Source: Methylococcaceae bacterium (GTDB lineage: Bacteria; Pseudomonadota; Gammaproteobacteria; Methylococcales; Methylococcaceae). Taken from it: DNA of 11,251 nucleotides. Position 1 is the stretch's first letter. The number at the start of each line of letters is the position of its first letter. Position numbers and translations under genes: made by a program. Positions 5,842 to 11,251 of this stretch are shown here, in pieces. The notes beneath the pieces are model-generated. The model was given only the letters and a program-made list of their open reading frames with translations, was not told the DNA's origin and ran no database searches. The stretch covers positions 1 to 11,251 of the forward strand of contig JAJRDJ010000042.1 of NCBI GenBank assembly GCA_028678445.1, in the 5' to 3' direction.

Positions 5842-8504
5842 CCGACCATGCCCAGCATCAGGAATAGCAGCGCGCCTAACAGTAGATTTTTCGTCGCCAC
5901 ATAGGCAAACAATTCGAAGGTATCTGCCGAACGCCGTACGCGGCCCCACCATGGACCTTCCTTGATCCAGGGTTTGTAGCGCCTACGGCACCCAAGCTCA
6001 TAAAGGGTCCACCCGACCCAACAGGCAATCACCGTGACGGTGCGGCTGAGTCCGCCCTGGTGGATCACAAAACCTAAAATTGCAGCCATAGCCAACCCCA
6101 TGCCCAACACAGAGATTGCCGAGCTCCGTAAGAGAAACCCTGGACCCCAGGGCAGCAGATGATCAATAGCCTCCTCGCGGAGCCACAGCCCAAAGGGGAT
6201 GCGCTCCTGGCGACCCGGCATGTGGGCTGGCGGTTGCGGGTGCCTTGCCAAGCCCGTGACGGCCGTCTTTGCAGAGGAAACCAACGCGCTGCGTAGCTCA
6301 TTCACCTGGGTTATCTCCAGTGGGCTAGCGATACTGATTGGCGCAAAGTAACCTTGGGGGGAAATGGGCGTCAGCGGATAACCTGCCTTCGCCCGGACCT
6401 TGCGCTCTCTGGCGAGTGGCGGACACGCATGATCGTCGTAATACAGGATCATACAGTCGAGACAGAGCAGGCATTCCCGATGGTCGATGACACCCTGCCG
6501 ATTGATGGCCAGTGATCCGCAACCCACCGCACACGCTTTGCAGGCGCGGCATTCTGCCTTGCGTTTCAAGCCAAAGAAGCGAAACGTGGTGGGAATGGCA
6601 AGTCCTCCCCCAAGCGGGCAGAGGTATTTACAAAAGGGCCGTTCCATCAACGCGGAAAGGGTAAGCAAGGCAAGACAAAACAACCCGTAGGGCCAGGAAC
6701 GATTCCATACACCCACGAGGAAAGTGGTCTTGAAGGGCTCGATCTCCGCCAGCCGTTCCGCCGTCTCCATGGAGAAGAGTGAAACGCCAAGCAGTGTGAA
6801 AAATATTCCGTACTTGAGCCATTTCAGCCGGTCATGCCAGGGTTGCGGAAGCGAAAACTGAACGTGCCGCAAACCCAGCGCCTGACCTACCTTGAATAGT
6901 ATTTCCGTGAGAGAGCCGAACGGACAGAGCCATCCGCAAAACAACCCTCGGCCCCAGACCAGCACGGTAATGATGATGAACCACCAGAAAATGAAAATAA
7001 AAGGGTCGGACAGAAACAGTTCCCATTGCCAATGAAAAAGCAGGGAGTGAAACCAGGTCAGCACCTGGGTGATGGAGGGTTGGGCCATGGCGTGGAATCC
7101 GACAAACGCGACACTGGTCGCCCATATCAGGTATTTCGGTAGCGATACCCAGGCTTTGTGTCTATGCGTTGCCTTCCGCACCAAGCGGTCACGAAAGCCG
7201 TAAACCGTCGCCGTCAGCATCAATAATGCGGCAAAGGCCACGATCTGGAATGGCTTGATTTTCCAAGCGCCAATCCAGGTTGGTTCCGGCTTGGCTATTG
7301 CGGCATGTCCGCCGACCAGATAGCGAGCCGGTAGCCAGTAGTCTTTATCGAAGGTGTTGAAGGTACGGATACCCGTCTCTTCGTCCCGCAGGTTGGCCAA
7401 GAAGGCCAGGCGCCACGGGTAGGCGGCACTGAAGCCCGCATTGCGAATGATAAAGATGCCTGATTCACGGAACCTTGGCGCACCAGCTGCCTGAATGCCA
7501 TAAAGGTTCAGGTAGTCGGTGTCCCGGAACGTGAAAGTGTCCATGTCCTGGACGATCTGAAACCGATCGAAAATGCCACCACGAACAAATCCCGAGCCCT
7601 TGAATGAGGAAGCGCCGCTGGCGATGATAAAAAACGCATGGGTTCCTGGCTTCAGCGTCCGCATCAGATTCTGGTAATTATCCTTACCCAGAATATTGCG
7701 TCCGACATTAGGGGCGTTGAGGTAGCCAAAGTGCAGATCAATAAAGGGGATGTCAGAGTCCGGCGCGCCAATATCCTGAGACCGCACCGTCAGACGCTGC
7801 ACACTGCCCTCTTCTACGAGCGCTTGCCAAGTCAACGTTTCATTGACGGGTACCAATGCGGCGGGGGCTTTTGGTGCCGTTTGAATGAGTCCAACCTGGC
7901 GGGCGATCTCATAGGCGCTGCGCATGATCACCTGGTTTTCCGCGATCACCGTCACGGTAGCACCGCTGATCGCGTCAATCCCAATATAGCCGTCCGCAGC
8001 TCGCGACTTACCAATCTCGATTTTGTCGGAGGCCGATTTGCCAACAAATTGCAAAGTAAATTTGGTGAGCTCCGACTCGGGTATACCCACCAGCAAGATC
8101 GGCTCGCTGTGCTTTAATATCTTGACCCCGACGATTGTCCCTTCGCGGTCCATCCCGATCAGCGTCACCACGGGCTTACCGGAATAAGCGGGAATATCCA
8201 CGATATCCGTGGACAAGAACACGTAGCCGATGAGTTGTTCCTGATTCGCCACCGTCCGGTAAGCCTCGATATAGGCAGGATGACCTTTGCGCAAGGAAAA
8301 CCGTTCTGCACTGGGCATCACTTCCCGGCAGGGCACATAAGCACACAGGTCCGGATCAGTAGATAGCTGCACCGGCAGCGGGGCTTGGTAGGTGGTGGCC
8401 CCTGCGCCAAGGGTACAGATGATAAACAAGACGCCTAACCACACCCAGCGGAGGCCGCCATCTAGCCAGCGGCCTGCCGTTAGCCGGCACGATCGAAACT
8501 TCAT
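5829..8504 (-). CDS. nosR: NosR, membrane flavo-iron-sulfur protein, with C-terminal membrane extension
   Basis: NosR is a membrane protein thought to pass electrons from the quinol pool to NosZ and needed for nos expression and activity. The 891-residue frame has an N-terminal signal segment (about 18-36). A periplasmic FMN-binding domain contains SGATVT at 180-185, where T185 is the likely covalent FMN site. Polyferredoxin-type membrane helices follow at about 416-640, with the two motifs CGWLCP (523-528) and CKYLCP (625-630). Two Fe-S clusters lie at C652/C655/C658/C662 and C678/C681/C684/C694. Well-studied NosR proteins of about 725 residues stop soon after these cysteines. Here about 190 more residues follow, with helices near 793-815, 821-838 and 866-889 and a KPWIKEGPWWGR motif (844-855). 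ATG 8504 has no clear Shine-Dalgarno. The gene sits 83 bases past nosZ and overlaps nosD by 13 bases. ApbE/NosX, expected for FMN attachment, is not in the window. Confidence 0.96.
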   Translation of the reverse strand: MKFRSCRLTAGRWLDGGLRWVWLGVLFIICTLGAGATTYQAPLPVQLSTDPDLCAYVPCREVMPSAERFSLRKGHPAYIEAYRTVANQEQLIGYVFLSTDIVDIPAYSGKPVVTLIGMDREGTIVGVKILKHSEPILLVGIPESELTKFTLQFVGKSASDKIEIGKSRAADGYIGIDAISGATVTVIAENQVIMRSAYEIARQVGLIQTAPKAPAALVPVNETLTWQALVEEGSVQRLTVRSQDIGAPDSDIPFIDLHFGYLNAPNVGRNILGKDNYQNLMRTLKPGTHAFFIIASGASSFKGSGFVRGGIFDRFQIVQDMDTFTFRDTDYLNLYGIQAAGAPRFRESGIFIIRNAGFSAAYPWRLAFLANLRDEETGIRTFNTFDKDYWLPARYLVGGHAAIAKPEPTWIGAWKIKPFQIVAFAALLMLTATVYGFRDRLVRKATHRHKAWVSLPKYLIWATSVAFVGFHAMAQPSITQVLTWFHSLLFHWQWELFLSDPFIFIFWWFIIITVLVWGRGLFCGWLCPFGSLTEILFKVGQALGLRHVQFSLPQPWHDRLKWLKYGIFFTLLGVSLFSMETAERLAEIEPFKTTFLVGVWNRSWPYGLFCLALLTLSALMERPFCKYLCPLGGGLAIPTTFRFFGLKRKAECRACKACAVGCGSLAINRQGVIDHRECLLCLDCMILYYDDHACPPLARERKVRAKAGYPLTPISPQGYFAPISIASPLEITQVNELRSALVSSAKTAVTGLARHPQPPAHMPGRQERIPFGLWLREEAIDHLLPWGPGFLLRSSAISVLGMGLAMAAILGFVIHQGGLSRTVTVIACWVGWTLYELGCRRRYKPWIKEGPWWGRVRRSADTFELFAYVATKNLLLGALLFLMLGMVGWLR

Positions 8505-8528
8505 GAGTTAATGCGCTAAATGGGCGGA

Positions 8529-8561
8529 GAAAATGCGGGCGGGGGGATAAGCCCCCGCCGC
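8529..8561 (-). terminator. GC-rich hairpin between nosZ and nosR (terminator or attenuator)
   Basis: On the minus strand GCGGCGGGGGC and CCCCCCGCCCGC form a stem of about 10 bp with one bulged base around a short TTAT loop, followed by ATTTTCT. It lies about 27 bases after the nosZ stop, inside the 83-base gap before nosR. It could end most nosZ transcripts while allowing read-through to nosR, or protect the nosZ mRNA 3' end. No separate promoter for nosR is evident in the gap. Confidence 0.55.
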
Positions 8562-8587
8562 ATCCGGCAGAGTCTGGGGAGGGGTGT

Positions 8588-10516
8588 TTAAACTTCCACG
8601 ATCATTCGGCTGCGCATTTCCAGATGCAATGCGTGGCAGAAATGTGTGCAATAACACCAGAACACCCCAGCCTTGTCGGCCTTAAAAGTCACTGACTGAG
8701 TCTGTTGCGGGTGGACGATGAAGTTAATGTCATAGTTCGCAATACCGAAGCCATGCGCGAGATCCTCGACCATATCCAGGTTGGTCAGAATGATCGTCAC
8801 TTCGTCACCGCGCTTTACTTTAAACTCGCGCAACCCAAATATAGGCGCCAGGGCGGTGAGATAGACGGTCACCTTCTTCCCATGGCGTTCCACGCGGCAC
8901 TCCTTTGGATCCTTCACCGCATTGGGGAAGTCGTCCAAGTTATACACTTGACGCGTCTTGATCAGATCACGTTTTACGATGATGAAATCGTGGGGCTCCG
9001 GGGACACTGGCGTCTCGTGAACCAGCCGCATCTCGTCGCCGCTGATGTCGATGATTTGCTCGTTTTCCGGGTGGAGCGGTCCGACCGGCAGGAAGCGATC
9101 CTTGGAAAACTTGCAACCGACCGCCAGCCATTTGCCATCGGCCTGTGTCGTTTCCGACATCGACGCGTTGATGTGGCCTGGCTGGTAATGCACGTCGAGA
9201 CGGTCGAGTACTACCTTTGCTGCTTTGTAACCCTGGTAGGCCTTGATCGCTTCTTCAATGTTCCACTTCACTGCGGTGCTGTCGAGGAACAAGGTCGTAT
9301 AGGCGTTACCTTTGCCGTCAAAGGCTGTGTGCAACGGCCCCAGACCGAGCTCCGGCTCGGCTGCCACGGTATCCCGGGGATCCTTCAGTGCGCCGTTGAA
9401 CCAGCTCAGCACCTGCTGCAGATCGATCACCGTCGCCGTGGGCGAGAGTTTTCCGGCGCAAATGAAATACTTGCCGTCGGGGGTGGCATTTACCCCATGC
9501 GGATTTTTCGGCACGGGCACATAACAAGTCAGGGCCATTTTTGGGTCCGTGTTCGCCGCTTTGCGGCCATCGACCACCGGCACTTTGGAGGTACCGATGG
9601 TCTTGAAGCGACCGTCTTTCACCGCCTGTTCGATACGGGCGATATGAAAGAAGACACACGCATCCCGTTCGGCGGACATCATATCCTCGTAATGAACGCC
9701 ATTTTCGGTGTTGTATTGGTTGGACGCAGCCAACTTGCCATCAAATGACGTGGCGACCAGATCCATATTGCCATCGACCCGGCACTGCCAACGGACCGCC
9801 ATGGTTTCGGCGTCAACGCAAGTGAACAGCGAACCGTATTGCTTGACATCATCGGCGCCTTTCCCGTTGTTAGGCAGTGGAATACTAAATTCAGCACCGC
9901 AAAACACGCGGGTTGTCGAGTTCACCGCAGGGTCCACGGGATCGCGTTTATCGGGAAACATCCCATGGAACCCCTGGACATTCGGAATCTCAGTAATCCT
10001 GTCACATTCCATCGTATCCAGGCGGACCCTGGCCAGCCGGGAATGCAGTTTGTCGTTACCCCATGCGTACTTGCCGTCATAGGTGCCCTCTTTGTACGAG
10101 GCATGCACGTGGTGCAAATCACCCGTGTTGTAGATCAGGCTCCCGTCTGGCTTGGTACCCATGATCTTTTTGGACTCGTTGGTAATGCCCCAGCCGCTCA
10201 TACAATCAACGCTAAAGACGGGTATGCGCTTGAGTAGCCGACCGGACGGGATGCCAAGTACCCGCATTTCTCCAGCATGGCCGCTGCTCCAGAGGCCGTA
10301 ATAGGAATCCAGCTGCCCTGGTTCCACTTCACCCGTGCTGCCTGAGGGATTCGCCGCAGTGCCGCTTTGCTGGTCGGCAGCCCCAGCGACCGAAATACCT
10401 GCGGTAAGTCCGGCTCCCGCCACGCCAATGACAGCGGCCGTGCCCAGGAACCGGCGACGGCCTTCGTCCGGGATCGTGGTTTCAGCGGCAGTCGAGTTAG
10501 GTTTTCTCTGTTTCAT
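8588..10516 (-). CDS. nosZ: NosZ, nitrous-oxide reductase (clade I, Tat-exported)
   Basis: NosZ reduces N2O to N2 in the periplasm. The 642-residue precursor has a Tat signal (GRRRFLG at 19-25, then a hydrophobic run to AGAA near 47), marking clade I. The seven-bladed propeller keeps all seven CuZ histidines: H135 and H136 in DLHHVH, H184 (GFHG), H340 (NPHGVN), H396 (PLHTAF), H448 (PGHIN) and H509 (EPHD). The C-terminal cupredoxin carries CuA ligands H588 (AHGFG), C623, C627, H631 and M634. The CuA loop reads WCYCTHFCHALHLEM at 620-634. Where Pseudomonas and Paracoccus enzymes have WYYC(S/Q)WFC, this one has an extra Cys (C621) and His625 in place of the Trp. The length is normal. ATG 10516 has GGAG 9 bases upstream. 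It is the first nos gene here, behind a long leader with an FNR-type box. Confidence 0.98.
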   Translation of the reverse strand: MKQRKPNSTAAETTIPDEGRRRFLGTAAVIGVAGAGLTAGISVAGAADQQSGTAANPSGSTGEVEPGQLDSYYGLWSSGHAGEMRVLGIPSGRLLKRIPVFSVDCMSGWGITNESKKIMGTKPDGSLIYNTGDLHHVHASYKEGTYDGKYAWGNDKLHSRLARVRLDTMECDRITEIPNVQGFHGMFPDKRDPVDPAVNSTTRVFCGAEFSIPLPNNGKGADDVKQYGSLFTCVDAETMAVRWQCRVDGNMDLVATSFDGKLAASNQYNTENGVHYEDMMSAERDACVFFHIARIEQAVKDGRFKTIGTSKVPVVDGRKAANTDPKMALTCYVPVPKNPHGVNATPDGKYFICAGKLSPTATVIDLQQVLSWFNGALKDPRDTVAAEPELGLGPLHTAFDGKGNAYTTLFLDSTAVKWNIEEAIKAYQGYKAAKVVLDRLDVHYQPGHINASMSETTQADGKWLAVGCKFSKDRFLPVGPLHPENEQIIDISGDEMRLVHETPVSPEPHDFIIVKRDLIKTRQVYNLDDFPNAVKDPKECRVERHGKKVTVYLTALAPIFGLREFKVKRGDEVTIILTNLDMVEDLAHGFGIANYDINFIVHPQQTQSVTFKADKAGVFWCYCTHFCHALHLEMRSRMIVEV

Positions 10517-10801
10517 TTTCTAATTCTCCATGTTGTTAGATTCGGTTAATGGCGCGGCCCAATCGGAAAGTTTTGGGGGACACTATCAGGTGGATGACAC
10601 ACGCATGTTTTTCAGGGAAACAAGTGAACGTCTCTCGGGTGTCACACAGAGCTGGCAGTCCAGCACGAAGCGACTGTCAAATGGTGAAGGGTTAATGGTG
10701 ATGGCGGGGGCGAAGTGTCCGGTCTTGATGGACCAACCAAATCCGGAACCTCTGGATCGACGCCAAATGATATCGATCAAAATCCATTTCATTTGAATAA
10801 T
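10517..10801 (-). promoter_or_regulatory. nosZ upstream leader/promoter region
   Basis: This 285-bp gap between the CuA-protein gene and nosZ holds an FNR/DNR-like box near its far end and a Shine-Dalgarno (GGAG) just before nosZ. If the box acts at the usual -41.5, transcription would begin near 10732, leaving an untranslated leader of about 215 bases. A -10 candidate in the expected place (GGATTT, 10744-10739) is poor. A 68-codon ORF (10586-10792) crosses it and overlaps the box; I do not consider it a gene. No riboswitch or tRNA was recognised. Confidence 0.55.
10767..10780. promoter_or_regulatory. FNR/DNR-family binding site
   Basis: ATGAT-ATCG-ATCAA matches the FNR-type consensus TTGAT-N4-ATCAA at 9 of 10 informative positions. 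It sits 22 bases past the stop of the CuA-protein gene and about 250 bases before the nosZ start. Anaerobic and NO-dependent control by FNR, DNR or NNR regulators is well established for nos genes, which supports the call. The site is nearly symmetric, so orientation comes only from the neighbouring gene. Confidence 0.75.
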
Positions 10802-11251
10802 TCATTTTCCCGCCGTTGGTCGGGTAGTGGCATTCCATCTCTCACGGGACACAATTGTCACCTTGCTCCACATGTGATCATGCCCCATGCCACAATATTC
10901 ATTGCACAGTATCGGGTACTCGCCGGGCTTGGGGAACACAGTTGTCACTGTTGATATATAACCTGGCACCACCATACTCGCCATATTCGTCATGGGAATG
11001 TGCATGCCATGTAAGACATCGGCGCTGGCAATACGGAAGGTGATGGGGACACCCGCAGGTAAACGGATTTCCCGAGGGTAGAAGCCATAACGAGCCGCTA
11101 CGAGGGTGACGTGTACAGTGCCATCCGGATAACTGACGACACCCAGTTTGTCTTCGGCAAACTCCTTGCTGAGGTGCAAACTGGCGGAATCAATAGTTTC
11201 CATGCCTCCCGGAGGCGATACGTGGTTTGCCACTGCCGTTAGAAGAATGGC
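10802..11251 (-). CDS. CuA-domain protein, cytochrome c oxidase subunit II-like, 5' end outside the window
   Basis: The frame is open from the right edge to TGA at 10802 (149 residues visible) and reads AILLTAVANHVSPP before the soluble part, which looks like the end of an N-terminal membrane anchor. A GTG at 11233 is in frame, but the frame continues upstream, so the true start is probably off the window. The cupredoxin domain has DVLHGMHIP for the first CuA His and CNEYCGMGHDHM (CxxxCxxxHxxM), a complete binuclear CuA motif. Other matches are FYPREIRLPAGVPITFRI and VVPGYISTVTTVFPKPGEYP, as in short subunit II proteins of ba3-type oxidases and CuA-containing NO reductases. The catalytic subunit is not directly downstream, since nosZ follows. 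It may lie upstream, or the protein may act alone as a CuA electron carrier. Its place ahead of nosZ is suggestive but not proof of a shared role. Confidence 0.85.
   Translation of the reverse strand, partial: AILLTAVANHVSPPGGMETIDSASLHLSKEFAEDKLGVVSYPDGTVHVTLVAARYGFYPREIRLPAGVPITFRIASADVLHGMHIPMTNMASMVVPGYISTVTTVFPKPGEYPILCNEYCGMGHDHMWSKVTIVSRERWNATTRPTAGK

Noticed and set aside
4595..5952. Longest possible nosD frame starting at 5952 and nosF frame starting at 4595
   Set aside because: The extra N-terminal residues overlap the preceding genes and lack family character. The internal starts at 5841 and 4541 fit the signal peptide and the conserved N-terminus.
8705..9748. Long plus-strand ORF of 347 codons inside nosZ
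   Set aside because: It is fully antisense to nosZ, whose catalytic residues and length are intact. Long antisense frames are common opposite GC-rich genes, and no family was recognised in it.
10586..10792. 68-codon minus-strand ORF between the CuA-protein gene and nosZ
   Set aside because: It overlaps the FNR-type box, lacks a good Shine-Dalgarno and shows no recognisable domain; more likely untranslated leader.
1..11251. CRISPR array, phage defence cluster or novel system in the intergenic DNA
   Set aside because: No regularly spaced repeats, no cas-like or toxin-antitoxin-like ORFs and no tRNA or rRNA were seen; gaps are short and explained by nos regulation or IS remnants.

Overview
The window carries a proteobacterial nitrous-oxide reduction (nos) cluster of the clade I, Tat-exported type, flanked on one side by decayed mobile DNA. 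The organism is most likely a beta- or gammaproteobacterium. This rests on the moderately GC-rich sequence, the Tat-type NosZ, the NosR/NosL type and the ISL3/IS21-type insertion sequences; the species cannot be named. All convincing genes lie on the minus strand, so transcription runs from the right edge to the left edge.

Right end (10802-11251): the 3' part of a CuA-domain protein resembling cytochrome oxidase subunit II, cut by the window edge. A 285-bp intergenic region follows (10517-10801), holding a near-consensus FNR/DNR box at 10767-10780 that probably drives anaerobic expression of the nos genes. nosZ (8588-10516) encodes the Tat-exported multicopper N2O reductase. A GC-rich hairpin separates it from nosR (5829-8504), which encodes a flavin- and Fe-S-containing membrane protein with an unusually long C-terminal membrane extension. 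nosD, nosF, nosY and nosL (2276-5841) follow as a tightly overlapping, translationally coupled block: NosDFY is the ABC complex and periplasmic partner for CuZ maturation, and NosL is the copper-delivery lipoprotein. The order is Z-R-D-F-Y-L, not the familiar R-Z-D-F-Y-L, and no nosX/apbE flavin transferase is in the window.

Left third (1-2275): a mosaic. It holds a small doubtful ORF, the 5' remnant of an IS21-family istA broken by a frameshift, a structured segment that may be the 5' end of a group II intron, a chimeric or frameshifted Pro/Ala/Lys-rich DUF2934 gene with a 69-bp internal repeat in conflicting frames and its own terminator, and finally an ISL3-family transposase running off the left edge. 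The functional nos block therefore ends next to an insertion hot spot.

Working together: electrons from the quinol pool, probably through NosR, and possibly from other carriers, reach the CuA centre of NosZ. NosDFY and NosL build CuZ from sulfur and copper. The upstream CuA protein may belong to a neighbouring haem-copper oxidase or NO reductase. The main points worth a second look are the altered CuA motif of NosZ, the NosR extension, the Met-poor copper motif of NosL, the CuA protein next to nosZ, and the recombined left flank.
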